Positions 9,383-18,502 are shown, numbered from the stretch's first letter. The stretch is 64,000 nucleotides of DNA from Curtobacterium sp. ZW137 (GCF_003762905.1 NZ_RJKS01000004.1:124001-188000); one strand, 5' to 3'. Translations and numbers: made by a program. The notes: generated from the sequence alone by a model not told the origin.

Positions 9383-10050
9383 ACAACTCCTTCCAGAGCG
9401 TGATCGACACGTTCGACGTCTTCCTGTCCTCGGTGCGCGACACGATCGTGATGTCGCTGGTGTCCCTGGTCATCGCCGGGCTCATCGGTCTGGCGCTCGG
9501 CCTGGCGCTGTACGCGACGCGTCCGGGCAACCTGCTCGGCAGCCGCACCGCGTACATGGTCATCAACCTGCTCGTGAACATCGTCCGCCCGATCCCGTTC
9601 GTGATCTTCCTCGCCGCGATCGCCCCGCTCTCGCGCGTGGTGGTGCAGACCACGATCGGCGTCCCCGCGGTGACGTTCGCGATCTCGCTGGCGGCGGCGT
9701 TCGCAGTCGCCCGCATCGTGGAGCAGAACCTGCTGGCGGTGGACCCCGGCGTGGTCGAGGCCGCGCGGGCATCGGGAGCGCACCCGGTCTCGATCCTGCT
9801 GACGGTGCTCATCCCGGAGGGCCTCGGGCCGCTCATCCTCGGGTACACGTTCATCTTCATCGGCATCGTGGACATGACCGCGCAAGGTGCACTCGTCGGT
9901 GGCGGTGGCCTCGGCGAGTACGCGATCACCTACGGGTCGCAGCGCTACGACTGGTGGATCGTGTACGTCTCGGTGGCGGCGATCGTCGTCATCGTGCAGC
10001 TCGGGCAGTTCATCGGCAACCGCTTGGCGCGCGCGACGCTCCGCCGCTGA
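9379..10050 (+). CDS. metI: Methionine ABC transporter permease
   Basis: 223 residues with five hydrophobic segments, the usual MetI length and topology. The EAA-type loop contacting MetN reads EAARASGAHPVSILLTVLIPE (about 130-150). GTG start overlaps the metN stop by 4 bp, completing the metQNI operon. A strong hairpin (10058-10114) follows 8 bp after the stop. Confidence 0.93.
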
Positions 10051-10057
10051 CCCCTGC

Positions 10058-10114
10058 CGAGATCGCACTTCGTGTCGCCCGCCCTCGAGCGAGGCGACAC
10101 GAAGTGCGATCTCG
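10058..10114. terminator. Perfect 22-bp-arm hairpin after metQNI
   Basis: Arms 10058-10079 and 10093-10114 are perfect complements around a 13-nt loop that itself contains CTCGAG. No U-tract follows. It most likely ends or stabilises the metQNI mRNA. Confidence 0.8.
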
Positions 10115-10202
10115 CGCGTCGGGCGCGGGCGCCCGGCGCGCGCGGACGCGCGGCGCGCGGCGCGCGCGCGGAGGCGCGACGCGCGGCGCGCGCGCGGGCG
10201 CG

Positions 10203-10979
10203 TCAGGCCGCGCTGTCGGCGGCGACGCTGTCGGCGGCCGCGGCGCCCGGCGCCTCGTAGTGCGCCCGCACCAGGATCGGACGGTGGTCCGAGATGCCCG
10301 CCGGCAGGGTCTCCACGCCGGCGATGTGCAGCCCGACGCTCGTCGCGAAGTCGAAGTGCCCGGTGAACTTGCGGTAGCGCAGGTACGTCGGCTGGTCGGA
10401 GAGCGAGAGCGCGAAGCCGTGCGACTCGATCTTCCGGCGCAGGTTCGTCTGGAACCACGGGTAGTTGAAGTCGCCGACCATGATCGCCGGAGCCTCGCTC
10501 GACAGGTCCCGCACGAACTGGTGCGCCGCCTCGATCTGCTTGCGCCGCAGTGAGTTCGTCGCCGTCAGCGGTGAGGCGTGGAACGACGCCACGATCACGT
10601 CGGTCGCGGCCTGCTTGTCGTGCAGGTGCATCGCGATGAGGCGTTCGTGCGCGGGCGCGAGCACCCGGTCGTGCAGGGACTTCTGCAGCGAGTGGATGCT
10701 GAAGTCCTGCACCTCGAAGCGGTCGTCGCGCTTGTAGATCGCGAGGCCGAGACGGTTCGCCTTGGTCGACGCGGCGAGGGTCAGGCCCCCGACGGCGGGC
10801 GCGAGGTCGTTGCTGTCGCACTCCTGGACGCACAGGACGTCGGCGTCCGATGCCTCGGCGAGGGCAGCGAGCTCACCGTTCGCGGCGTGTTCCCGCAGGT
10901 TGTAGCTGACGACGCGGATGGTGGTGGGTTGGACGTCGGTGTCCATCGGGATGGTCCCCTGTTGGTCTGGCACGGGCAT
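10203..10979 (-). CDS. Endonuclease/exonuclease/phosphatase family protein
   Basis: 258 residues with the EEP fold: RVVSYNLREH (strand 1), CVQECDS holding the metal-binding glutamate (near 52), VGDFNYP with catalytic Asp/Asn (near 162) and the C-terminal SDHRPI with the catalytic histidine (near 232). The family covers DNases, sphingomyelinases and phosphatases; the substrate is unknown. The start at 10979 follows GGAAGGAAGG; a longer frame upstream is not needed. No secretion signal is visible. It converges on metI. Confidence 0.78.
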   Translation of the reverse strand: MPVPDQQGTIPMDTDVQPTTIRVVSYNLREHAANGELAALAEASDADVLCVQECDSNDLAPAVGGLTLAASTKANRLGLAIYKRDDRFEVQDFSIHSLQKSLHDRVLAPAHERLIAMHLHDKQAATDVIVASFHASPLTATNSLRRKQIEAAHQFVRDLSSEAPAIMVGDFNYPWFQTNLRRKIESHGFALSLSDQPTYLRYRKFTGHFDFATSVGLHIAGVETLPAGISDHRPILVRAHYEAPGAAAADSVAADSAA

Positions 10980-11111
10980 GCTGCCTTCCTTCCGGAGCCG
11001 GGTCCCTGCGTCCCGCTCAGTCTGCCGCGGCAACGGTACTCGGCGTCCGCAAGCAGTTGCTGAGACTGTAGCGCCTGCCGGATTTCCGGCGCGTGACGGG
11101 GACACGAACGT

Positions 11112-12518
11112 TCACGCTCGGACCCGCCGCGCCGGACGGATGGTGTCGCCGGCGGTCCGGCTCATCACGATGCCCTCGACACAGGCGACGACGAGCAGCA
11201 CCGCGATCACCCAGAACGCGACCGCGTACGGCCCCGATCCTCCGAGCCCGGCGGCTGCGCGGATGACGACCGCGGCGACGGCGACCCCGAACCCGGCGGC
11301 GGTCTGCTGCAGCGTCGAGGACAGGGTGTTCGCCGGGGTCATGTCGGCCTGTTCGACGTCCGCGAACGCGATGGTGTTGTACGCCGTGAAGCCGACCGAG
11401 CGCGCGGCACCGCTGACGACGAGCAGCACGGCGAGGACCCAGAACGGCGTCGCCGGGGTGAGGAACGCCATCGCGACGACCGTGGCCGCGGCGACGGCGG
11501 ACGACACGATGATGACGGGGCGGTACCCGAACCAGCGGAGGAACGGCGTCGTCGCGGGCTTGATGCCGAGGTTGCCGACGAAGACCCAGAGCACGGCGGA
11601 CCCGGCTTCGAGCGCGGTCCAGCCCCAGGCGTCCTGGAAGAGCAGCGGCAGCACGAACGGCACGGCGGAGACGGCGAGCCGGAACAGGCTCCCGCCGGCG
11701 TGCGACACCCGGAAGGTCTCGAGGCGGAACGCGTCGAGTCCCATGATCGGGTGCGGCGCCCGCCGGAAGTGCCGGATCGCGAGCCAGGTGCAGACCGCCC
11801 CGACGACGCCCGCGACGACCGCGGCGAGGACGGGCACGGTGTCGAGTGCGAGGAGCGATGCCATCACTACGAGCGCGCCGAGCCCGAAGCAGGCGAGCAG
11901 TGAACCTCGCCAGTCGAACGGCACGCGCTGCGGTGCCCGCTCCTGGGGGACGAGCACGAGCGCCGCGACCAGGGCGATCACGCCGAGCGGGATGTTCACC
12001 AGGAAGATCCAGTGCCAGGTCAGCGTGTCGACGAGGACGCCGCCGATGAACGGCGCGATGATCGGCGCGGCGAGCGCCGGCCAGGTCAGGATCGCGATCG
12101 CGGTGACGAGCTGGTCCTTCCCGGCGCTCCGGAGCACGACGAGCCGCCCGACGGGGACCATCAGGGCGCCGCCGATGCCCTGCACGATGCGCCAGATCGT
12201 CAGGTCCACCAGCCCGTTCGACGCGGCGCAGAGCCCGGACGCGATGGTGAAGACCGCGATCGCGCCGACGAACACCGTCCGCGACCCGATGCGGTCGGTC
12301 AGCCACCCGCTCACCGGGATGCACACCGCCAGCGTCACGAGGTACGCGGTGATCGCGATGCCGATCGCCGCGGAGTCGACGCCGAGGTCGCGTCCCATCG
12401 CCGGGGCCGCGGTGGCGAGGATGGTGCCGTCGAGCAGCTCCATGAAGAAGGTGCCCGCCACGAGCACGGCCACCGCCGTGCTGCCCGTCCGTCGTCTGGC
12501 CGATGTCGTCGTCGTCAT
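11112..12518 (-). CDS. MFS transporter, DHA2-like
   Basis: 468 residues with 12-14 hydrophobic segments. MFS motifs include LTDRIGSRTVFVGAI after helix 2 and RIVQGIGGALMVPVGRLVV near helices 4-5. The start at 12518 places ELLDGTILATAAP, typical of the DHA2 first helix, near residue 27. It diverges from the amino-acid deaminase operon over 121 bp that hold a candidate IclR operator, so co-regulation is possible. Cargo unknown. Confidence 0.85.
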   Translation of the reverse strand: MTTTTSARRRTGSTAVAVLVAGTFFMELLDGTILATAAPAMGRDLGVDSAAIGIAITAYLVTLAVCIPVSGWLTDRIGSRTVFVGAIAVFTIASGLCAASNGLVDLTIWRIVQGIGGALMVPVGRLVVLRSAGKDQLVTAIAILTWPALAAPIIAPFIGGVLVDTLTWHWIFLVNIPLGVIALVAALVLVPQERAPQRVPFDWRGSLLACFGLGALVVMASLLALDTVPVLAAVVAGVVGAVCTWLAIRHFRRAPHPIMGLDAFRLETFRVSHAGGSLFRLAVSAVPFVLPLLFQDAWGWTALEAGSAVLWVFVGNLGIKPATTPFLRWFGYRPVIIVSSAVAAATVVAMAFLTPATPFWVLAVLLVVSGAARSVGFTAYNTIAFADVEQADMTPANTLSSTLQQTAAGFGVAVAAVVIRAAAGLGGSGPYAVAFWVIAVLLVVACVEGIVMSRTAGDTIRPARRVRA

Positions 12519-12554
12519 GTCACCACAAATGCTATGCCCAGCGGCGCGCGGCCT

Positions 12555-12571
12555 GTTCTGCAATGTGGAAC
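12555..12571. promoter_or_regulatory. Candidate IclR-type operator
   Basis: GTTCTGCAATGTGGAAC, 17 bp, arms GTTCTGCA/TGTGGAAC around a central A with two mismatched pairs. It resembles the TTCCGCA-like palindromes bound by IclR-family regulators and lies between the divergent MFS gene and the operon that encodes an IclR protein. Confidence 0.55.
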
Positions 12572-12592
12572 GGTGGGACGGACAGCGTTGTC

Positions 12593-12606
12593 CGGACGAT
12601 CGTCCG
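12593..12606. promoter_or_regulatory. Perfect 14-bp palindrome CGGACGATCGTCCG
   Basis: Lies 34 bp before the deaminase ATG, in the divergent intergenic region. It could be a second operator; no regulator can be assigned. Confidence 0.35.
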
Positions 12607-12639
12607 TGCAGCAGCGTGGACCCCGTCGAAGGAGGATCG

Positions 12640-13842
12640 ATGCCGACCATCCCCGCCACCGTCAGCACCAAGGGCGCATGGGACCCGGGTGCCAGCACCC
12701 CGCACCACGTGCTCGACGCCGCGCACCTGCCCGTGATGACGCTCCGCGACTCCGCGCTCGTCAACAACACCGCGGTGATGCAGGCGTACGTCGAGCGGCA
12801 CGGGCTCCTGTTCGCCCCGCACATGAAGACGCACATGTCGCCGGACCTCGCCGTGCGGCAGATCGACGCCGGCGCGTGGGGCGTCACGGTCGCGTCGGTC
12901 CAGCAGGCGATGGTCGCGTGGGAGCACGGCATCCACCACGTCCTCGTCGCGAACGAGGTCCTCGACCCCGCAGGGCTCGCCTGGCTCGCGTCCCGCCGCT
13001 CCGCCGACCCCGCGTCGGACGTGCTCTGCTACGTCGACTCTGCGGCGGGGGTGGCGGCAGCGGCAGCGGCGACCGCGGCGGTCGACGGGCAGCTCCACGT
13101 ACTCGTCGAGGTCGGGTTCCCCGGCGGGCGCACCGGTGTCCGTGACGCGGCGACCGCTTCGGACATCGCGCAGCGGGCCGTCGACGCGGGCCTGACCCTC
13201 CGCGGTGTCTCCGGCTACGAGGGCGGCCTGCCCGGCGTGGACGAGGCCCGTGCGTACGTCGACGGCGTCCTCGCGATCGCCGCGAGCGTCCGACCGCTCG
13301 TCACCGGCGACCGGGCACTCCTCAGCATGGGCGGCAGCGCCTGGTTCGACGCCGTCACCGATGCCGTCGCGGCCCGCCCGGACGACCTCGACGTGCTGCT
13401 CCGGTCCGGCGCGTACCTCACCCACGACGACGGCTTCTACGAGGCACGTACGCCGTTCCACCGGCACCCGGCAGAGGGCTCGCTCCGCGCGGCGATCGAG
13501 GTGTGGGGGCGGGTCACGTCGTGCCCGGAACCCGGCCTGGCACTCGTCGCGGTCGGCAAGCGCGACATCTCCTTCGACGAGGGTCTCCCGGTGGTGCGGC
13601 AGATCCGGATCGGAGGCTCGGCTCGCGACGCGCAGCGCGTCCCGGCACCCGGGGCGGTCACCGTGACCCGCCTCGACGACCAGCACTGCTACCTCGCGCT
13701 GGCGACGGGGGTCGCGCTGGCGCCCGGCGACGTCGTCGTGTTCGGCATCTCGCACCCGTGCACGGTCTTCGACAAGTGGCGCCAGGTGCACGTCGTCGAC
13801 GACGACGACACCGTGCTCGAGACGATCGCGACGTGGTTCTGA
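12640..13842 (+). CDS. PLP-dependent D-serine dehydratase/D-threonine aldolase-like amino-acid deaminase
   Basis: 400 residues, fold-type III PLP enzyme. The PLP lysine is K63 in PHMKTHMSP. The C-terminal SHPC motif (H372, C374) matches the zinc site of eukaryotic-type D-serine dehydratase. The family eliminates ammonia from D-hydroxy amino acids or cleaves D-threonine. The downstream KDG kinase and KDPG aldolase suggest that the product is 2-keto-3-deoxygluconate, so D-glucosaminate is a plausible substrate (inference). GGAGG precedes the ATG. First gene of the operon; its stop overlaps the IclR gene. Confidence 0.8.
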   Translation: MPTIPATVSTKGAWDPGASTPHHVLDAAHLPVMTLRDSALVNNTAVMQAYVERHGLLFAPHMKTHMSPDLAVRQIDAGAWGVTVASVQQAMVAWEHGIHHVLVANEVLDPAGLAWLASRRSADPASDVLCYVDSAAGVAAAAAATAAVDGQLHVLVEVGFPGGRTGVRDAATASDIAQRAVDAGLTLRGVSGYEGGLPGVDEARAYVDGVLAIAASVRPLVTGDRALLSMGGSAWFDAVTDAVAARPDDLDVLLRSGAYLTHDDGFYEARTPFHRHPAEGSLRAAIEVWGRVTSCPEPGLALVAVGKRDISFDEGLPVVRQIRIGGSARDAQRVPAPGAVTVTRLDDQHCYLALATGVALAPGDVVVFGISHPCTVFDKWRQVHVVDDDDTVLETIATWF

Positions 13843-14669
13843 TGCAGACAGCCGAAGCACCCGAGCTGCCCGCACGGAACGCCGCGCTCTCCCTCCGGCG
13901 TGGCCTCCGGATCCTCGACCTCGTCGCCGACCGGACCCGGAACGGTGACCCGTCGGTGAGCCTGACGACGCTGAGCACCGCGCTCGGTACCTCGAAGTCG
14001 ACGGTGCTGCGGCTGACGGCCCCGATGCTCGAGAACGACCTGCTCCGCCGCACCGCGGACGCCGGCTTCACGCTCGGCCTCGGGTCGCTGCTGCTCGGGC
14101 AGAGCTACCTCGAGGGGATCGACCTCCGCGCCGCCGCCGCGCCCTTCCTCCGCCGCACGGCCGAACAGACCGGGCTGACGTGTCACCTCGTCGTCCCGGA
14201 CGGCACCGACATCGTCTACGTCGACAAGGTCGAGACCCGGGGCACCGTCCGGATGGGTTCCCGGATCGGGAACCGCCTGCCGATGCGCAACACCGCGTCC
14301 GGCAAGGCGATGGTGGCGTTCGGCGAGCCGGACCTGCTCGACCGGGTGCTCGCCCACCCCGCCGCCGCGATGACCGAGCACTCGATCACGGACGACGACC
14401 GCTGGCGCCAGGAGATCGGCCGGACGCGGGAACGCGGGTACGGCATCGACGACCGCGAGAACGAGCCGGACATCCGCTGCGTCGCGGCCCCCGTGCTCGA
14501 CCACGCGAACCAGGTCGTCGGCGCGATGAGCATCTCCGGGCTCGCGTCCCGGTTCAAGGCCTCGGCCGTGCGCGACCTCGGGGGCGGCGTCGTCCGGACC
14601 GCGCTCGAGATCTCGGTCGCGCTCGGGTCGTCCTCGGCACAGCTCGCCCTCGCCCGGGGTGCCCGGTGA
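13842..14669 (+). CDS. IclR-family transcriptional regulator
   Basis: 275 residues: N-terminal winged helix (about 18-80, SLTTLSTALGTSKSTVLRL) and C-terminal IclR effector domain (about 95-260, with YVDKVETRGTVRMGSRIG and SGKAMVAFGE). It is encoded inside the operon it probably controls, with TGATG overlap upstream and GTGA overlap downstream. A likely binding site lies at 12555-12571. The effector may be a keto-deoxy sugar acid by analogy with KdgR, which is inference. Confidence 0.9.
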   Translation: MQTAEAPELPARNAALSLRRGLRILDLVADRTRNGDPSVSLTTLSTALGTSKSTVLRLTAPMLENDLLRRTADAGFTLGLGSLLLGQSYLEGIDLRAAAAPFLRRTAEQTGLTCHLVVPDGTDIVYVDKVETRGTVRMGSRIGNRLPMRNTASGKAMVAFGEPDLLDRVLAHPAAAMTEHSITDDDRWRQEIGRTRERGYGIDDRENEPDIRCVAAPVLDHANQVVGAMSISGLASRFKASAVRDLGGGVVRTALEISVALGSSSAQLALARGAR

Positions 14670-15631
14670 CCGGCGTCCTGACCTTCGGCGAGACGATGCT
14701 CCTGCTCGCCGGGCGCGGCGCCGTCACCGACCTCGACGCGATGGGCGTGGACACCGGCGGCGCGGAGAGCAACGTCGCGATCGGCCTCGCCCGCGCCGGT
14801 GTCGACGCGACCTGGATCGGCCGGGTCGGCGCCGACCCCGCCGGGGACCGCGTCCTCGCCGACGTCGCGGCCGAGGGGGTCGAGGTCGTCCCCGTTCGCG
14901 ACCCGGAGCGCCCGACCGGGATCATGATGAAGGAACGGCTCGACGGGGGCCGCACGCGGGTCACGTACCACCGCCGGGGTTCCGCGGGCGCTGCCCTGAC
15001 GCCGGCGGACGTACCCTCCGGCCTCGTCGAACGCGCTGCGCTGCTGCACCTCTCCGGCATCACGCTCGCGCTCTCGGACACCGCGCGGGAGACCGTGCAC
15101 GCCGCGATCGTCCGCGCCGCCGACGCCGGCGTCCCGGTGTCGTTCGACGTCAACCACCGCCCGAAGCTCGTCGACGACGACACCGGCCGGTCGTACTACC
15201 GCGCCGTCGCCGCCCATGCCGCGGTGGTCTTCGCCGGCGACGACGAGGCACGGCTGGTCCTCGGGCGTCCGGAGCGCGACGACGACGAGGAAGCCCTGGC
15301 GCACGAGCTCGCCGCGCTGGCGAACGGCCGAGCGGTCGTGAAGCTCGGGTCCCGCGGGGCCGTCGCGTCGATCGACGGGGTGCTGTACCGGCGGCACGCC
15401 AGCCCGGTCGCGGTGATCGACCCGGTCGGCGCCGGGGACGCGTTCGTCGCCGCCTGGCTCGCCGCGGACCTCGCCGGGGCCTCCCCCACCGCCACGCTCG
15501 ACCGCGCCGCCGACGCCGGCGCGCTCGCCTGCACGGTCGACGGCGACTGGCGCCGGCCGGACCCCGCCGCGCTCGGTCTGGTCGACGTGACCGGGATCGA
15601 CCACGCCGTCCACGACCGCGTCGACCGATGA
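14666..15631 (+). CDS. kdgK: PfkB-family sugar kinase, probable 2-keto-3-deoxygluconate kinase
   Basis: Phosphorylates KDG to KDPG, the substrate of the aldolase encoded next. 321 residues, typical PfkB length. The C-terminal signature DPVGAGDAF has the catalytic base D258; GGAESNVAIGLARAG (about 31-45) is the N-terminal PfkB signature. GTG start overlaps the IclR stop by 4 bp. KDG specificity rests on its neighbour, the KDPG aldolase. Confidence 0.84.
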   Translation: MTGVLTFGETMLLLAGRGAVTDLDAMGVDTGGAESNVAIGLARAGVDATWIGRVGADPAGDRVLADVAAEGVEVVPVRDPERPTGIMMKERLDGGRTRVTYHRRGSAGAALTPADVPSGLVERAALLHLSGITLALSDTARETVHAAIVRAADAGVPVSFDVNHRPKLVDDDTGRSYYRAVAAHAAVVFAGDDEARLVLGRPERDDDEEALAHELAALANGRAVVKLGSRGAVASIDGVLYRRHASPVAVIDPVGAGDAFVAAWLAADLAGASPTATLDRAADAGALACTVDGDWRRPDPAALGLVDVTGIDHAVHDRVDR

Positions 15632-16308
15632 GCACGATGGAGAACGACACGATGACCGACACCACGACCACCACCACCACCGGGACCGCGCGGCACCGCC
15701 ACGAGGCCGGACCGGCCATCGCGATCCTCCGCGGCGGGACGGGCGAGCACGTCGAGGACGTCATCCGCACCCTCGTCGATGCCGGCGTCCGGGCGATCGA
15801 GATCACCACGAACACCCCGCGCTGGCGTGAGGGCATCGCGTGGGGCACGGCGGAGTACGGCACGGCGGCGGCGATCGGCGTCGGCACCGTGCTCGACACG
15901 CGGCAGCTCGACGAGGCCGCCGCCGCCGGAGCCACCTTCGCCGTGAGTCCCCACACCGACGCGGCCATCGGGGAACGCGCGCACGAGCGTGGCCTCGGCT
16001 GGTACCCGGGCGCGGCGACGCCGACCGAGATCGTCCGCGCCTGGCAGCTCGGCGCCCGCGCCGTGAAGGTCTTCCCGGCAGCCCAGCTCGGCGGCCCCGC
16101 ATTCCTCAAGCAGGTGCTCGCACCGCTGGACTTCGTCGACGTCATCCCGACCGGCGGCATCGGGGTGGACGACGCCTGCGACTACCTCGACGCCGGTGCC
16201 GTCGCCGTGGGGCTCGGGTCGCCGCTGGTCGGGGACGCGCTGACCTCCGGCGACCTCGACGCGCTCCGGGCCCGCGCCGAGCGACTCGTCGCCGCGGTGC
16301 ACCGATGA
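15628..16308 (+). CDS. eda: KDPG/KHG aldolase
   Basis: Cleaves 2-keto-3-deoxy-6-phosphogluconate to pyruvate and glyceraldehyde 3-phosphate. 226 residues. Schiff-base lysine K147 lies in AVKVFPA, and the catalytic glutamate E58 in AIEITTNT. The first 25 residues are Thr-rich and dispensable; an ATG at 15637 or 15652 could be the true start. The overlapping ATGA with the kinase favours 15628. Confidence 0.9.
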   Translation: MSTMENDTMTDTTTTTTTGTARHRHEAGPAIAILRGGTGEHVEDVIRTLVDAGVRAIEITTNTPRWREGIAWGTAEYGTAAAIGVGTVLDTRQLDEAAAAGATFAVSPHTDAAIGERAHERGLGWYPGAATPTEIVRAWQLGARAVKVFPAAQLGGPAFLKQVLAPLDFVDVIPTGGIGVDDACDYLDAGAVAVGLGSPLVGDALTSGDLDALRARAERLVAAVHR

Positions 16309-17903
16309 CCGTGCTGCTCCGCGGCGGTTCCGTCGTCGGCGTCGTCGGCACGGCCGCAGACTCGGGCGCCGCGCCCGGCGTCGAAGACGTCGAGCGGGCC
16401 GATGTCCTCGTCGAGGGCGACCGCATCGTCCGGGTCGCGCCGGACATCACCGCACCGCCGGGCGCCACCGTCGTCGACTGCGGCGAGCGCCTCGTGCTCC
16501 CCGGCTTCGTGGACGCGCACTCGCACGCCGGCTCGCTCGTGTTCGAGCCCGAGGTGCAGCTCGCGCTCCTGCGGCAGGGCGTCACCACGATCGTCACCGG
16601 GCAGGACGGCGTCGGACCGGCCCCGGGTGGCGGTGCGTTCGCCGACACGTACTTCGCCGCCATCGACGGCCCCCACCCCCACTACGACGGCAGCGGCATC
16701 GCCGGACTCCTCGCCACGTACGACGGCACCACGCCGCTGAACGTGGCGACGCTCGTCCCCGCCGGGACCGTCCGGCACGAGGTGCACGGGGACGACCCCG
16801 GTCCGGTGACGCCGCAGGAGCGCCGTGCGATGCGGACGATGGTCCGCGACGGTCTCCATGCGGGTGCCGTCGGGCTCGCGACCGGGCTCGACTACGTCCC
16901 CGGGCTGTACGCCGACACCGCGGAGCTCACGGCGCTCTGCATCGAGGTCGCCGATGCGGACGCGCTGTACGTCTCGCACATGCGCGGCGGCTACGAGACG
17001 AACGCCCGGGCGGGCCTCGACGAGATCGCGGAGATCGTCCGCGCGACGGGGGTCCGCGCGCACGTGTCGCACCTGCACGCGCCCGTCGAGCTCGCGGTCG
17101 AGGCCCTCGCCGACCTCGAGCGTTCCGGAGCGCCGATGTCGTTCGACGCGTACCCGTACTCCCGCGGCTGCACGATCCTGTCGATGCTGCTGCTGCCCGC
17201 CGACCTCGCCCGTCCGGGCACCACCGACCTCGCGGCGGCCATCGCCGACGAGGACGGCCGTGCCCGGGTCCGCGGCGCCGTGCTCGGCCGGGTGCTCGGA
17301 CGCGCGGACCTCGGCACGGGGTGGGCGGAGCAGATCACGCTCTCGCACGTGCCGGCGCCGGAGTTCCACGCGCTGCAGGGCCGCACCCTCGCCGAAGCGG
17401 CCGAGCTGACCGGCACGGACCCGGTCGACCTCGCGCTCGACGTCCTCGTCGACTCGGCGCTCCAGGTCACTGTCGTGATGCGGGTGCCACACCCGCGGAC
17501 CGCCGACGAGCTCACCCCGCTCTTCCGGCTGCCCGGGCACACGGCGGGCTCGGACGGGATCTTCGTCGGCACGCACCCGCACCCCCGGGCGTACGGCACG
17601 TTCGCGCGGTACCTCGAGGAGTACGCGGTCCCGGGCCGCCTGGGCTGGGCCGAGGTCGCCCGGCACCTCGCCACGACGGCGGTCGAGCGCCACCGACTCG
17701 GCGCGCGGGGGACGGTGACGGCCGGGGCGGTCGCAGACCTCGTCGTGGTCGATCCGGAGCGCGTGGCCGCACGGTCGACGTACGCCCACCCGATGCAGCT
17801 CGCGGAGGGGATCGACGACGTCCTCGTCGCGGGTGTCCCCGTGCTGCGGGACGGCGCCCTGACGCACGAGACCCCCGGCCAGGGGCTCCGCAGAGTGTCC
17901 TGA
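16305..17903 (+). CDS. N-acyl-D-amino-acid deacylase-like amidohydrolase
   Basis: 532 residues, metal-dependent amidohydrolase. FVDAHSHAGS carries the HxH metal ligands (H72, H74), with further histidines in YVSHMRGG and HVSHLH. Classical D-aminoacylases have a zinc-binding cysteine in GNCG; here the segment reads GQDG (99-102), so the metal site differs. In this operon it may free the amino group of an N-acylated amino-sugar acid ahead of the PLP deaminase (inference). ATGA overlap with the aldolase. Confidence 0.8.
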   Translation: MTVLLRGGSVVGVVGTAADSGAAPGVEDVERADVLVEGDRIVRVAPDITAPPGATVVDCGERLVLPGFVDAHSHAGSLVFEPEVQLALLRQGVTTIVTGQDGVGPAPGGGAFADTYFAAIDGPHPHYDGSGIAGLLATYDGTTPLNVATLVPAGTVRHEVHGDDPGPVTPQERRAMRTMVRDGLHAGAVGLATGLDYVPGLYADTAELTALCIEVADADALYVSHMRGGYETNARAGLDEIAEIVRATGVRAHVSHLHAPVELAVEALADLERSGAPMSFDAYPYSRGCTILSMLLLPADLARPGTTDLAAAIADEDGRARVRGAVLGRVLGRADLGTGWAEQITLSHVPAPEFHALQGRTLAEAAELTGTDPVDLALDVLVDSALQVTVVMRVPHPRTADELTPLFRLPGHTAGSDGIFVGTHPHPRAYGTFARYLEEYAVPGRLGWAEVARHLATTAVERHRLGARGTVTAGAVADLVVVDPERVAARSTYAHPMQLAEGIDDVLVAGVPVLRDGALTHETPGQGLRRVS

Positions 17904-17911
17904 CCGGGGGC

Positions 17912-17929
17912 GCTGAGCCTTCACTCAGC
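17912..17929. terminator. Short hairpin between convergent genes
   Basis: GCTGAG (17912-17917) pairs with CTCAGC (17924-17929), loop of 6. It lies between the converging deacylase and ridA genes. Confidence 0.5.
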
Positions 17930-17964
17930 CGAGCGAGTGCGCCGAGGGCTGCTCGGAGGGCAGC

Positions 17965-18348
17965 TCAGGCGGTCGGGAGCACCGCGACGACGTCGATCTC
18001 GACGAGGATGTTCGCCAGGTGCGACTGCACGGTGGTGCGCACCGGGTACGGCGCGGTGAAGTGCTTCGCGTACTCCTCGTTGAAGGCCGCGAAGTCACGG
18101 TCCGAGTGCTCGAGGTGCACGGTCGACTTCACGACGTCGTCGAGCGTCGCTCCGTGTTCGGCGAGGACCGCTGCGACGTTGGCCAGCACCTGGGCCGTCT
18201 GCCCGGCGACGTCGTCGGCGATCGCACCGGTGGCCGGGTCCTGCGGGCCGAAGCCGGCGGTGTAGAGGAAGCCGTTCGCGACGATCCCCTGGCTGTAGGG
18301 GCCGGCGGGCTTCGGGGCGTTCTCGGTCACGATGGCGGTCTTCGGCAC
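17965..18348 (-). CDS. RidA family (enamine/imine deaminase) protein
   Basis: 127 residues, typical RidA (YjgF/YER057c/UK114) length. It has GPYSQGIVANGFLYTAG near 16-32 and the arginine motif PVRTTVQSHL near 102-111. RidA hydrolyses reactive enamine/imine intermediates released by PLP enzymes. It converges on an operon that starts with a PLP ammonia-eliminating enzyme, a fitting partner. Start preceded by GGAGCCACC. Confidence 0.92.
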   Translation of the reverse strand: MPKTAIVTENAPKPAGPYSQGIVANGFLYTAGFGPQDPATGAIADDVAGQTAQVLANVAAVLAEHGATLDDVVKSTVHLEHSDRDFAAFNEEYAKHFTAPYPVRTTVQSHLANILVEIDVVAVLPTA

Positions 18349-18502
18349 GGTGGCTCCTCACGATGGGGTTGCGGGCGGGTCGTCCCAGGCTAGGGCGAGC
18401 GGGGCACTGCGGACCGACCACGGGACGGCCGTTTTCCGCACTGCACAACGCGTGTCGTGCCTCCCGACCGGCGCGCTGTGTGCGTCACCCAGCCACCGTG
18501 AC

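Noticed and set aside
12593-12606. parS-like or origin-type site
   Set aside because: The 14-bp palindrome does not match the parS consensus, and no partition or replication gene is nearby.
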